Shown: piece after piece, positions 6,649 to 16,146 of the stretch
How positions within the stretch are numbered: position 1 is the stretch's first letter
How the letters are laid out: the number at the start of each line of letters is the position of its first letter
Assembly (NCBI RefSeq): GCF_001469215.1
Contig: NZ_LOFH01000002.1
Coordinates: 1 to 64,000, forward strand
Direction of reading: 5' to 3'
From: Pseudoalteromonas sp. H105
GTDB taxonomy: Bacteria; Pseudomonadota; Gammaproteobacteria; Enterobacterales; Alteromonadaceae
DNA length: 64,000 nucleotides
Notes under the pieces: model-generated
Told to the model about the DNA's origin: nothing
Database searches by the model: none
Seen by the model: the letters and a program-made list of their open reading frames with translations, nothing else
Made by a program: the position numbers and the translations under genes

Positions 6649-9576
6649 TTAAAAGCGATAGCTGGCACTGAGCGTGTAGCGTGTGCCGAAGGCATTGTGA
6701 TTTATTGAGTCAAAACCACGGCTTGAGCCATATAGTTTAGGCGGCTCTTTATCAAAAATGTTATCTATACGCACTCTTATCGCGAGTGCGTCGTTAACAA
6801 AATAACCTGCTGATAAATCCCATACTAGCCAATCATCCACTTGGTGGTTACCTTGTGAATCAAGTTCACCGAGTTTATCAATTTCGTCAATTTCACGGCC
6901 TTTAAGCCCTTCAATATCATCTTCATAACTGCTGGTGTAATTCGCGCCAAGGTTTAGGTAGTAGCTTTGTGCTTCCCAATCGATTGATACACGGCCAATA
7001 TTTTCAGGGTAGCGATAGGTACCAATGAGTTTTTCAATTGCATCAGAGCCCGGTTTATTACGTTCAAACTCAAGGTAGTGAGTACCATCAAATGCAAATG
7101 TTAAGTCGCCGCCAGATAAGGCAAAGCGATGATCAAATTTAATATCAATACCTGCTAACGTTTGTGTACCGGTATTTTCAAGTGGGATAACATGATCACG
7201 AAATAATGGTAGAAATAGCTCATCGTCTCGCGGGTTGAACTCAGTTATATAATTTTCCAAAATTTCGTCTAAATTAGCGCCTTCTTGCTCTATGTTTAAT
7301 CCGCTGTTGTCACTGATTTCACACAGTTCACTATCATAAGAGATGCCTTGTTGGCCTTCTGGCACAATACCGCAATGACGAAGTGAAGCATCTGTGTTTG
7401 CACGATCAAGTACCGCAGTCATGTTTGTATCAATCACTTCTTCGTGATCAAACTGCCAGTAATCCACCGTTAAGTTAGTATCAACGCTTGGGCTCCACGC
7501 AAAACCAACACTGATTGCTTCAGACTCTTCGGCTTTAAGGTCTTTATTACCCAGCTCAAGTGAGTTAACGCTTACCTCAGTGCCATCACCCATGCAGTAT
7601 AGGTCTGATACGGATTGGTTCGCACCGCAATCAAAGGTTGATTGAGTCGTTTTTAATTTAACACCCGCTTGGGTTAGTGAAGGCGCACGGAATGACGTAG
7701 ACCACGAGCCTCTTACTACTAATGAGTCTGTAGGGCGATAGCTTAGGCCGATTTTCGGGTTAAATGTGCCACCAAAGTCATCATAATGATCGTAACGACC
7801 CGCTGCTTGTAATTCTATCTGGTCGGTTAATGACACATTCAGCTCAGCAAATGCAGCGTATTGAGTACGATCAGCCTCTGATAGGCTTGAACCAAAACCA
7901 AATACATCCACTAAGAAACCGTTTTCAGGGCGTGCTTGTGAATCAAGTGATGGTATGTCGCTTAATTCTTCACGACGGGCTTCAACACCAAATGACGCAT
8001 AAGCGGGTAAGTCATTAAAGGTAAATAGCTCACCGTTAAAGTTTGCATCCCAGCCGTATACTGTGCTTTCACCGCTGCGTGTTGGGCGTGCCTGTGCTGT
8101 TGCTAAAACCGCATCATTCGCTGCATCGCCTTGCACAAATGGATTATAAAAAGGCAGTAATTCCCCAGATGCACAGTTAAGGTTTTCGCCATCATAGCTT
8201 GCCAGTGTGCCGTCTGAACATAGCTCACCTGTAATCGCACCGTGGAATTGATAACGATTGTAGACACCATCAATGGCTTCTTGTTCTGAACTTGAGCGAG
8301 AGAACGTTACGCCAGACTCCCAGCCCCAATCGCCAATATCGCCAGCAAGGCTACTAACTAAACGAAAATTCTTGGTTTCAACTTCCACAGTACGTGGGGC
8401 GTTAAAGCGTGCATCAAAACCAAAACCATAAACTTCGCGACCCGCTTGGGTGTCAAATGGGTCAATATAGAGCTGATCCATCAAGTCATTACTGCCGTCT
8501 GCATTATCATAAATAAATAAAGCATCCTCTAAGATAAAAGGGCCTTCATCATCATTGATTTGATCGATTGGTGATGGAGACGAATAGGCTCTAGACTTTG
8601 TTTGACTGTAGAAAAAGTCAGTGTGCCAATCAAGTTCACCCACATTGCTGTTAAACATGAATCCAGTTGATAAACTTTCAAATGGCGTATCCAAATAATC
8701 ATCTTGATTAGGGTAATAGGCACATATTTGTTCACCAAATTCAGTGGTGACTAGCTCAGTTTTGCAGTTTTGAGCCGGTAACTCATTACCATCACGGCTG
8801 CTGAAATAATAAATATTTGGTGAGTTTTCGAGTTTTGGTAAATACGAATAGCCATTAACCAGTGAAGGCGATGCAGTATAATCACGATCTGTTGCTTTAA
8901 ATGCGTTTCGGTCATAAATGTCGGCAAATACGGTTAAGTTACTGTCGCCAATTTTAGTACCATAAACCAGATTTAGTTGTTTTTTACCTTCATCGTGACT
9001 GTTAAAGCTATTGCCTAAAGAAGCATTTATTTCAGCGCCTTCAAAGTCATCTTTTAAGATGTAGTTGATTACGCCAGCGACGGCATCAGCACCATAAACA
9101 GCTGAGGCACCCGTGGCTAAAATATCAATACGCTCGATAGCAGCCAGTGGAATAGAGTTTACATCGACGAAGTTTTCAGTGCCTGCTGCAAAAGAGCTGG
9201 GGGCAACACGACGACCATTAATAAGCGTTAATGTTGCTGAAGGGCCCATACCACGAAGGCTTGCAGCAGATTGGCCAGCCGGTGTTGAGGTTGAGGTGCC
9301 GCCACTTTCTGAGGTTGAAAAGGTGCCGCTGCCGCCTTTAAATACTGATAAGTCTTTTAATAACTCATGAATCGTATTCGCCCCTGAGCGTTTTATTGCG
9401 TCTTGGTCTAATACCGTTAGTGGGATTGTACCTTCAAGGTCTACGCCTTTTAAGCGCGATCCAGTAATTTCTACTCGCTCAATGTTTGTTGATTCATCAT
9501 TTTCTTGTGCATACACAGTGGTGACAGGGCAAAGCGATGCGCTTATTGCCGCTGCAATAGTTAGTTGACGAAACAT
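6649..9576 (-). CDS. TonB-dependent receptor of the cyanophycin-type locus
   Basis: A 975-residue outer-membrane receptor. It has a signal peptide (MFRQLTIAAAISASLCPVTTVYAQ), a TonB-box region with VEITGSRLKGVDLEGTIPLT, a plug domain with SLRGMGPSATLTLINGRRV and GAVAGVINYI-type segments, and a C-terminal beta-barrel ending in YTLSASYRF. The sequence resembles the large 'TonB-dependent receptor plug' class used for peptides and other organic nutrients rather than siderophores. It is divergent from the cyanophycinase gene and lies upstream of the permease and dipeptidase genes. Import of cyanophycin fragments across the outer membrane is the most economical role, by context. Confidence 0.88.
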   Translation of the reverse strand: MFRQLTIAAAISASLCPVTTVYAQENDESTNIERVEITGSRLKGVDLEGTIPLTVLDQDAIKRSGANTIHELLKDLSVFKGGSGTFSTSESGGTSTSTPAGQSAASLRGMGPSATLTLINGRRVAPSSFAAGTENFVDVNSIPLAAIERIDILATGASAVYGADAVAGVINYILKDDFEGAEINASLGNSFNSHDEGKKQLNLVYGTKIGDSNLTVFADIYDRNAFKATDRDYTASPSLVNGYSYLPKLENSPNIYYFSSRDGNELPAQNCKTELVTTEFGEQICAYYPNQDDYLDTPFESLSTGFMFNSNVGELDWHTDFFYSQTKSRAYSSPSPIDQINDDEGPFILEDALFIYDNADGSNDLMDQLYIDPFDTQAGREVYGFGFDARFNAPRTVEVETKNFRLVSSLAGDIGDWGWESGVTFSRSSSEQEAIDGVYNRYQFHGAITGELCSDGTLASYDGENLNCASGELLPFYNPFVQGDAANDAVLATAQARPTRSGESTVYGWDANFNGELFTFNDLPAYASFGVEARREELSDIPSLDSQARPENGFLVDVFGFGSSLSEADRTQYAAFAELNVSLTDQIELQAAGRYDHYDDFGGTFNPKIGLSYRPTDSLVVRGSWSTSFRAPSLTQAGVKLKTTQSTFDCGANQSVSDLYCMGDGTEVSVNSLELGNKDLKAEESEAISVGFAWSPSVDTNLTVDYWQFDHEEVIDTNMTAVLDRANTDASLRHCGIVPEGQQGISYDSELCEISDNSGLNIEQEGANLDEILENYITEFNPRDDELFLPLFRDHVIPLENTGTQTLAGIDIKFDHRFALSGGDLTFAFDGTHYLEFERNKPGSDAIEKLIGTYRYPENIGRVSIDWEAQSYYLNLGANYTSSYEDDIEGLKGREIDEIDKLGELDSQGNHQVDDWLVWDLSAGYFVNDALAIRVRIDNIFDKEPPKLYGSSRGFDSINHNAFGTRYTLSASYRF

Positions 9577-10019
9577 ATTAATTTACCTTTTGTCTTATTC
9601 AAGAGTCAAAACATGCTTTAAATACAGCAGCTTGCTCATTTTTATTATGATTTTTCCAATCGATTTTTGGCAAAATTAATAGCAACTGCAAAGCGCTGCT
9701 AAAACTAACGTTAATTTAGCTTTATTTGCTTTAAATTTGATTGGTGTTAGACAGGGCAGTGATGTTTAGACACAGTTAGCCCCTCACGAGAATGTGAGGT
9801 GTGGCTACTCGTCAAACCACTCCGAAAGGTAGTGAGGAGAGTAGAAATATGTACAAAGCGATGTTGCGTTTTTAAACATAATTCCAATCCAAAAGGTTTT
9901 TGACAAAGCTAGTTATTGAGTGCTAGCTTACTCGCGATTTAAAAGTTCCTTTTTTTTATAGCAAGCATAAAGACTGACTGCAAGCTATTTATCATTATAT
10001 TTTACATGCGAGTAACATT
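9577..10019. promoter_or_regulatory. Divergent intergenic region, receptor/cyanophycinase
   Basis: A 443-bp gene-free stretch between two divergent genes that should hold both promoters. A short perfect hairpin (CCTCAC 9782-9787 with GTGAGG 9794-9799) is the only clear structure. No operator or riboswitch was recognised. Confidence 0.4.
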
Positions 10020-11720
10020 ATGGAAATCTTTCAGGAACAACTTAAGGTTAGGCGGTTTGATGGTTTTTTGGCAGCATCTTTGCTGATTTTAGCTTCTTAT
10101 TCTTCCACGATATCTGCAAATGAAAAAAATCAGACCTTGGTTTTAGTCGGAGGCGCTTTAACAACATGTTCAAGTATGAGCGCCAAAAACTGCCAAGATA
10201 AAAAGCAGTTAAGTGGTAAAAACGCTAACCAATATCAGTTAACCCGCGAAACATTAAATCAAGTAAAATTAAATTGGCCCAATGATAATGCAGGACATCG
10301 CAATAAAACATTGCAGGTTTTAGCTAAAATGGCGCGCCAACACCCTTCACCATACACTAAGAGCGACCTGTTATGGGCTTGGCGAGACTTAGATAATGCA
10401 CTACTTAATCAATTAACCGATGCTGAGTATAACTTTGTTATCGATAGTATCGAAATTCCAGTTATTGATGCCAAGCAAGTGCGCCTTAAGGAAGTCGTTA
10501 ATACCACACTTAATACTGAAACTGCGGCTAATGATATTTTAGATTTTATATCGGCTACTGCAAAAGTAAGTGCAACTAAGCCGAGCCTTTTAGCTATTAC
10601 AGCTTCTAGTCGCGACCCTTATGAATCAGCAGACTTTTATGAAGGTCTACTAAATTTTGATGGTGTTGCCTCTAAGTGGCTGGCGTTAACACCGGCACTT
10701 GCAAAGGCGATTACCAGCGGACAATGCGCGCAATTGGCGAGTATCCGCGAAAAAACCATGAATGTGTATAATCGTGATGCTATTTACCCCGATCGTATCA
10801 AAGCAGAGTTGGCGCTGTGCGAGCTAGGTGTTGAAAATTTGGTTAATGTAATTGGGTCGGCAACAGGTGTAATGCTTAATGGCGGTGACCAAAGTTTAAC
10901 GCGCAAAGTATTATTTGATGATGCAGGAAAACCTTACCCGTGGACAGAAGTATTACGCTCACGTCCGTTGTTGGTAGGAACAAGCGCCGGAACAGCGATT
11001 CAAAGTGGTGGTGAAAATCAATATGGGCAGGTGGCGATGATCACTAATGGCACAAGCCTTAGTGCTTTGCGTAATGGCGCTTTTGCTCAATCAGCACCGA
11101 GTGAACGTTGCACTACTGACTGTGATAAAGGTTTATCATGTGACTCATTAACCTACCAAGGCGAGGGTGGCCTTGGCAGTTTTAACTTCGGTATATTAGA
11201 TACCCACTTTAGTGAACGTGATCGCACCGCACGTTTGGCAACGTTGTTAGATGCGACAAAACAGCCTCATGGCTTTGGTGTTGATGAAACAACTGCGTTG
11301 GTGGTTATTAACTCTGGTAGTACTAAATTAATGACAGTGATTGGTAAAAATGGTGTTGTTTATTTACATAAGCCAGCAGACAAGCGCACATTTGAATATT
11401 CATATTGGCCTGTAGGCACCGTTATTAACATGACTAACAATGGCTACAAAGTGAGTGAACGCACAATTACAGAGGCGCTTCCTGCTATTAAAATACCGTC
11501 ACTGCCAATGCAACGATTTACCAGTATATTTACGGATGCTAAGTTACGGTCGTTAACTCAAGCTATGTGCTTAACTAACGATACCCAAGCCGCAGCGCAA
11601 CAAGATGAGTTTTCGGTCGTGCTCTCTGGCGATGCAAACAGCCATTTTTACCGCGTTAATAGTTCAAAACATGGCTGTTTAGTGGATAGTTTAAACATAG
11701 GCATTAGTAAAATTCAGTAA
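10020..11720 (+). CDS. Secreted cyanophycinase-like peptidase (family S51)
   Basis: Cyanophycinases cut the storage polymer cyanophycin into beta-Asp-Arg. This 566-residue protein shows the S51 hallmarks: LVGGAL near residue 43, GGDQ at 288-291, the nucleophile elbow GTSAGT with Ser322, LDTHFSERDR at 393-402, and GFGVDETTAL at 418-427. It is longer than the cytoplasmic cyanobacterial enzyme (about 270 residues), with a hydrophobic export segment at about 15-33 and long insertions, like the extracellular enzymes of heterotrophic bacteria. ATG 10020 is the start, with a GAG about 9 bases before it. It faces the receptor-permease-dipeptidase genes, completing a polymer-to-amino-acid route. Several cysteines suggest disulfides in an exported protein. 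Confidence 0.85.
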   Translation: MEIFQEQLKVRRFDGFLAASLLILASYSSTISANEKNQTLVLVGGALTTCSSMSAKNCQDKKQLSGKNANQYQLTRETLNQVKLNWPNDNAGHRNKTLQVLAKMARQHPSPYTKSDLLWAWRDLDNALLNQLTDAEYNFVIDSIEIPVIDAKQVRLKEVVNTTLNTETAANDILDFISATAKVSATKPSLLAITASSRDPYESADFYEGLLNFDGVASKWLALTPALAKAITSGQCAQLASIREKTMNVYNRDAIYPDRIKAELALCELGVENLVNVIGSATGVMLNGGDQSLTRKVLFDDAGKPYPWTEVLRSRPLLVGTSAGTAIQSGGENQYGQVAMITNGTSLSALRNGAFAQSAPSERCTTDCDKGLSCDSLTYQGEGGLGSFNFGILDTHFSERDRTARLATLLDATKQPHGFGVDETTALVVINSGSTKLMTVIGKNGVVYLHKPADKRTFEYSYWPVGTVINMTNNGYKVSERTITEALPAIKIPSLPMQRFTSIFTDAKLRSLTQAMCLTNDTQAAAQQDEFSVVLSGDANSHFYRVNSSKHGCLVDSLNIGISKIQ

Positions 11721-12153
11721 CCAGCTTTGGTTCGCCGTAAACACAAGAGTATTGTTGGCTGTTTAGTTTTCGGCGAATCGCATTTATATTCGGTTAAATA
11801 AAAGTGCCATGTTACAAACCGTATTTGTGGCTTTTTTTATTATCTCTATTTATTAGGGTCTGTTGAAAGGCATGCATTCGTTTATTTTGAAAGGGATTTT
11901 TGAAGCGTGCAGAATTTACGCGGTTATTTTCAACAATTAGAATAAACAGCATGAGTAATAATTGCGCTTAGCGCGAATAATAGAGTCGCTTTTAAACACT
12001 AAAAATGGACTAAATGAGAACAATTAAGCAGAAAATAAGCTTAAACGTTAAAAAAGTGTGTTTTCCCTATTAAAAGCACTGGATTAGTTATGGTTAAACA
12101 GTGCTTGAATGTAATACACTGTGGGAAAAGCACACAACAAAAGAGAGAGTAAA
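11721..12153. other. Intergenic region before the aminotransferase
   Basis: About 430 bp without a gene. It holds a spaced inverted repeat (TTCGCCG 11731-11737 with CGGCGAA 11771-11777) and a second one near the aminotransferase (AAGCACTG 12074-12081 with CAGTGCTT 12099-12106). No leader peptide rich in branched-chain residues was seen, so classical attenuation is not supported. Confidence 0.35.
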
Positions 12154-13155
12154 ATGGCAGCATTTGGTACGGTATTTATGCCACAAATGATCCAAGCGAG
12201 ATTTACGGATAATGCTTGGAGTGAAAGCGAAATTGTTCCTTCAGATAAAATAGAACTCCATGCTGGGGCGCACGTTCTTCACTATTCAAGTACATGTTTT
12301 GAAGGTTTAAAAGCCTTTCGCCACGATGATGGCTCTGTATACATTTTTAGAATGGACGCAAACATCGCGCGCATGCAGCAAAGCTCAAAATTATTGAGTT
12401 TGCCAAGCTTTGAAGGCCCAAAGCTAAAAACAATGATCACTGATATCGTTAAAGAATACGCAGACGAAACCCCTTTACCACCGGGCTCTATGTATATCCG
12501 CCCAACGCATATTGGTACTGAGGCTGCAATTGGTAAAGCGGCTGTGCCTTCTGCCAGCTCACTCATGTATGTTTTACTTTCGCCAGTGGGTGACTATTTT
12601 GCTGGTGGTTCAACTGCATTAAGAGTGCTATTAGAAGAAGATGGCATGCGCTGCGCACCGCACATGGGAATGGTGAAAAGTGGTGGTAACTATGCCAGTG
12701 CATTAGCCCCTATTTCAGCAGCACGTGAAAAATACCAAGCAGATCAAATATTATTTTGTCCAGGTGGTGACGTGCAAGAAACCGGTGCTGCTAACTTTAT
12801 ATTAATTGATGGCAATGAGATCATTACTAAAGCCCTCGACAGCACTTTTTTACATGGTGTAACACGTCATAGTATTTTGACTATTGCCAAAGATTTAGGC
12901 ATGACGGTGTCAGAGCGTAACTTTACAGTCACTGAGTTATTGGAGCGTGCTGCTAAGCCTGGTACTGAGGCGGCACTTTCAGGTACGGCTGCAGTGCTTA
13001 CTGCTGTGGGGACCTTTATCCATAATGATAAAGAATATAAAGTAGGTACTGGCGAGCCTGGCCCAACAACAGCGCGTTTACGTCAAGCACTGAATGATAT
13101 TCAATGGGGTAACGCACCCGATACCCATGGTTGGTTAACAAAAGTCGACGTTTAA
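12154..13155 (+). CDS. ilvE: Branched-chain amino acid aminotransferase (class IV)
   Basis: This PLP enzyme interconverts Leu, Ile and Val with their 2-oxo acids. The 333 residues match the larger BCAT type (eukaryote/Bacteroidetes-like) rather than the 309-residue E. coli IlvE. Features are HYSSTCFEGLKAF near the N terminus, the PLP lysine in GMVKSGGNYA, the PGGDVQETGAANF segment and SGTAAVLTAVG near the C terminus. ATG 12154 follows GAGAGAG and is preferred over an upstream GTG that would add 11 residues. It stands alone, bounded by a gene-free region and a strong terminator. Confidence 0.88.
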   Translation: MAAFGTVFMPQMIQARFTDNAWSESEIVPSDKIELHAGAHVLHYSSTCFEGLKAFRHDDGSVYIFRMDANIARMQQSSKLLSLPSFEGPKLKTMITDIVKEYADETPLPPGSMYIRPTHIGTEAAIGKAAVPSASSLMYVLLSPVGDYFAGGSTALRVLLEEDGMRCAPHMGMVKSGGNYASALAPISAAREKYQADQILFCPGGDVQETGAANFILIDGNEIITKALDSTFLHGVTRHSILTIAKDLGMTVSERNFTVTELLERAAKPGTEAALSGTAAVLTAVGTFIHNDKEYKVGTGEPGPTTARLRQALNDIQWGNAPDTHGWLTKVDV

Positions 13156-13173
13156 CCCCTGCGCCATTTAATG

Positions 13174-13230
13174 AGCCTAGGTTTTGATATGACAAAGTAT
13201 ATGTTGTCATATCAAACCTAGGCTTTTTCG
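13174..13230 (+). terminator. Strong intrinsic terminator after the aminotransferase gene
   Basis: 13174-13195 pairs with 13204-13224 over 21 bp with a single bulged T, followed by TTTTTCG. One of the longest hairpins in the window. Confidence 0.9.
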
Positions 13231-13418
13231 TTTGCGTATCCTACCCTTTAGCTGTAAGTAACTCATACCAATGTGTCTGGTTAACGGATAGCTGGCTTAA
13301 TCATTGAAATAAAAAATTTTTACTTTAGGTAATGCGATGTAATTATTGCAATCTAATCTTACATAATGGTTAAGTCATCAACCACCTACCAACCAAAATG
13401 AATAACAAAGGAGAATCT

Positions 13419-15044
13419 ATGTGGGCTGCAATGAGTTATATCGTGTTAGCACTTGTCTTTATTGTTATGGGATGGCAAGTCGAGGTTGTGTATTTTGCAA
13501 TCATGTTTTACTGGACAGCTCTCTCGTTACTGCTGGTTGGCGGCGCGTATGTCTTTAACGTCGCAAAAATTTTTCGTAAACGCGAAAATGGCATGATCCC
13601 TTTTTATATTCGTTGGGCTTTCGTGCCGTTTTTATTAGGCGCACAAGCTTACAATGCATGGAGTCGAAAACACGATAAAGTGCCTCCATTACAACAAATT
13701 AATAAGTATCTATTTTTAGCGTGTCGGTTATTTCCATCAGACATAGAGGCAATGAAAGCAAACCGCATCACGGCTATTTTGGATGTAACCTGTGAGTTCG
13801 ATGGCTTAGAGTGGTCTTCAGCCCATGAGAATATTCATTATTTAAATATACCTGTACTTGATCATCGGGTGCCTACACGGGCTCAGTTAAATCAGGCCAT
13901 TAATTGGATAGATCACCATGTTAAAGCAGAACGCCACGTTGTCGTGCATTGCGCGCTCGGTCGCGGGCGATCTGTGTTTGTTATGGCGGCTTACTTATTG
14001 AGTCAAAACAAAGACGCAGATGTGCACCATGTACTAGCACAAATAAAAGAAACTCGCGAAACCGCTAATCTTAATAGACATCAGTTACGTCATTTAGTTA
14101 AACGCCACCGTAATGGTGAATTACTCATTAAAAATAAAGCAGTACTGATTGCTAATCCCGTGTCGGGCACGCAGCTTTGGCAACACAAACAGGAAATGAT
14201 AGTTAAGCGTTTGTCAGCTTATTATGATTTGACGGTTTTAATAACCTCGAAAGAAGCAAATGGCATTGTCTTAGCTCAGCAAGCAATGACAGATAGCCCT
14301 CATTTAATTATTTCCTGTGGGGGGGATGGCACGGTAGCGGAGGTTGCCAGCGTGCTTGTCAATACCGATTGTAAGCTTGGCATCATTCCACTTGGCACCG
14401 CGAATGCACTCGCCCATGTATTAATGGGGATAAGGTCAAAACTTATTCCAGTTGAAATGGCGTGTGACCTTATTATTGACGGTCAAACTCAACGTATGGA
14501 TACAGCGTACTGTAATGGTGAGCTTATGCTGCTATTGGCAGGGATTGGTTTTGAGCAGGCAATGATTGAGAAAGCGGATCGCCAAAGTAAAAATGCGGTA
14601 GGGCAAGTGGCCTATTTGCACGGTTTTTGGCAGGCATTAGGCCAGCAAAAAGCACAAACGTTTAAGGTGCAGTTAGACGGTAATGAGCCCCAAGAATTGT
14701 GTACAAACAGTTTGGTAGTGGCAAATGCGGCACCATTCACCACTATACTTGCACAAGGGAGCGGGCAGCCCGATCATAATGATGGCTTATTAGATGTTAA
14801 TTGGTTAACACCTAATGTGGATAATTCGACCAATGTGCTTAGTATTGCAGAGCTTGTTTTAAGCAGTGTTACTCAGGCTCATTTAGCAATAAACTCGCAT
14901 CACACGAATGCTCGTCGGGTAGTGGTAAGCGCTGCTGATGAGATTAAATATGTGATAGATGGCGAGGTGAAAACAGCAAGCGAATTAGTCATCGAAATTG
15001 AACCCAACTCACTCGCGGTAGTATGTGCAGAGTTGCCTGAGTAA
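13419..15044 (+). CDS. Fusion: membrane segment, dual-specificity phosphatase, diacylglycerol/sphingosine kinase domain
   Basis: Three parts are visible in 541 residues. Residues 1-80 hold two to three membrane helices. Residues about 90-230 are a cysteine phosphatase of the dual-specificity type, with LDVTCEFDG and the P-loop HCALGRGRS (Cys178, Arg184). Residues about 238-541 are a lipid-kinase catalytic domain of the DAGK/YegS type, with IANPVSG, GGDGT at 301-305 and GTANALA at 326-332, where most relatives have GTxNDFA. The start follows AAGGAGA at ideal spacing. A phosphatase joined to a lipid kinase at the membrane suggests work on phospholipid headgroups or phosphoinositide-like lipids; the actual substrates are unknown. 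Confidence 0.85.
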   Translation: MWAAMSYIVLALVFIVMGWQVEVVYFAIMFYWTALSLLLVGGAYVFNVAKIFRKRENGMIPFYIRWAFVPFLLGAQAYNAWSRKHDKVPPLQQINKYLFLACRLFPSDIEAMKANRITAILDVTCEFDGLEWSSAHENIHYLNIPVLDHRVPTRAQLNQAINWIDHHVKAERHVVVHCALGRGRSVFVMAAYLLSQNKDADVHHVLAQIKETRETANLNRHQLRHLVKRHRNGELLIKNKAVLIANPVSGTQLWQHKQEMIVKRLSAYYDLTVLITSKEANGIVLAQQAMTDSPHLIISCGGDGTVAEVASVLVNTDCKLGIIPLGTANALAHVLMGIRSKLIPVEMACDLIIDGQTQRMDTAYCNGELMLLLAGIGFEQAMIEKADRQSKNAVGQVAYLHGFWQALGQQKAQTFKVQLDGNEPQELCTNSLVVANAAPFTTILAQGSGQPDHNDGLLDVNWLTPNVDNSTNVLSIAELVLSSVTQAHLAINSHHTNARRVVVSAADEIKYVIDGEVKTASELVIEIEPNSLAVVCAELPE

Positions 15045-15308
15045 CTATTTTTTAATACTTGGCCAAACAAAGCCGCCTGCTTGAGGCTTTGCTTCTACAC
15101 AGTTATCTAAATAAAGCTGCTCAACTTTTGTGCGCGCCCAAGGGGTTTTACGTAAAAATTTAAGGCTCGATTTTACGCTAGGATCAGCCTTAAAACAGCG
15201 AATGTCCACTTGTTCGCCCATGGCTTTCCAGCCGATTGTTTGTTCAAGTTTTACCACGATTTGTTCAAGAGTGATACCGTGTAATGGATTGTTAGCTTGC
15301 TGATTCAT
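15045..15308 (-). CDS. VF530-family small protein
   Basis: An 87-residue protein of the VF530 family (DUF2132), small helical proteins proposed to bind DNA. Recognisable parts are [31 protein letters not shown] and the conserved [15 protein letters not shown]. It is convergent with the phosphatase-kinase gene, the two stop codons being directly adjacent. Role unknown beyond the family name. Confidence 0.85.
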   Translation of the reverse strand: MNQQANNPLHGITLEQIVVKLEQTIGWKAMGEQVDIRCFKADPSVKSSLKFLRKTPWARTKVEQLYLDNCVEAKPQAGGFVWPSIKK

Positions 15309-15408
15309 AATTCACTATAGCGTTAAAAAATTCGGGGGTATTGTAGCCTATGTGGCCGTTGATACCAATGCGATATCCTTGCGCGCTATTAAATAACCTG
15401 GATTGTGG

Positions 15409-15711
15409 TTAGTTAACCCGAATTGTTTTCACTGTTTTTGGATAAATAATCTCATTCTTATCATTAAGCATTAACCAGATCAACGCACTGTTATTATGAT
15501 GTGGCTTTTTTGCAGCACATATGACTTTTAAGTTAGCCATTACAATGACAGCCCCTTCACTGTAGCGTTTATCATCAAACCAGCACACAGACTGCTGCGC
15601 TATTGCATCTTGAGGGTTTAATAACAATGTTGTTTTTGAATTGTTCCCAAAGCTATTTACTGAGTAAATAAAACAAACAAAACATAGACCTATCGTATTT
15701 AAAATTCTCAT
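15409..15711 (-). CDS. DUF1496 / YnjH-like exported protein
   Basis: About 100 residues with a signal peptide (MRILNTIGLCFVCFIYSVNSFG) and the DUF1496 pattern QQSVCWFDDKRYSEGAVI followed by VICAA; the two cysteines probably pair. ATG 15711 follows AAAGG and is chosen over an upstream ATG. Members include E. coli YnjH and have no established function. The gene sits directly beside the MITE-like cluster, whose left end begins about 40 bp upstream of it. Confidence 0.72.
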   Translation of the reverse strand: MRILNTIGLCFVCFIYSVNSFGNNSKTTLLLNPQDAIAQQSVCWFDDKRYSEGAVIVMANLKVICAAKKPHHNNSALIWLMLNDKNEIIYPKTVKTIRVN

Positions 15712-15748
15712 GTTCAGCCTTTGCATTAAAAAATAACTCCACTAAGCT

Positions 15749-16013
15749 TATACCCAAACCACCTCAAGATGCGAGTGTCAGTTGGAATTAAAATCGATTT
15801 AGCCAAGGCATTGATTGTAAGTAATAGTGGTTCTATTGTTAAAATCAGTAACGCAGTATAAATCGCTTTTAAACCAACCCGCTGGGCGTTTCGTAGGCGC
15901 TTACTCTCATCGTTGTTACTTATTATAAGGGATGACCATTGTTGCAAAGTAACGCCTTGATATTAAACCCCTGCGAAACGCTGAAATCTGCATCTTGAGA
16001 TGGCTTGGGTATA
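15749..16013. mobile_element. MITE-like element with 24-bp terminal inverted repeats
   Basis: Ends 15749-15772 and 15990-16013 are inverted copies of each other over 24 bases with two mismatches; each outer end reads TATACCCAA. The 265-bp body contains a 73-codon open frame on the minus strand that has no recognisable product and is not counted as a gene. The size, TA-type ends and absence of a transposase fit a non-autonomous element. Confidence 0.75.
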
Positions 16014-16090
16014 TACCCAAGTTACCAAAAATTGCTAGTAGAGAGTGAGTGATATGTTTTGAGTAGGCGTTTTAGAGTGACTTGGGTATA
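16012..16090. mobile_element. Short 79-bp companion element sharing the same end
   Basis: TATACCCAAGTTAC at 16012-16025 and GTGACTTGGGTATA at 16077-16090 form 14-bp inverted ends with one mismatch. The left end overlaps the right end of the larger element by the TA, so the two are nested or abutting. It lies about 55 bp before the gene at 16147 and could influence its transcription. Confidence 0.65.
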
Positions 16091-16146
16091 AAATGTGTTA
16101 GGGTAAATAATCAATAAAATAATAATTTCGAAAACAAGGTGAACAC

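Noticed and set aside
7764..8018. Open frames antisense to the TonB receptor genes (here and at 9113, 20697, 23043, 61272, 62025 and 63245)
   Set aside because: They follow from codon bias of the real genes on the other strand and contain no recognisable protein features.
12074..12106. An attenuator before the branched-chain aminotransferase gene
   Set aside because: The inverted repeat is only 8 bp with a 17-nt loop, has no T-run, and no leader peptide rich in Leu, Ile or Val precedes it.
15726..15947. A 73-codon open frame on the minus strand
   Set aside because: It lies almost wholly inside the MITE-like element with inverted ends and has no recognisable product or clear ribosome-binding site.
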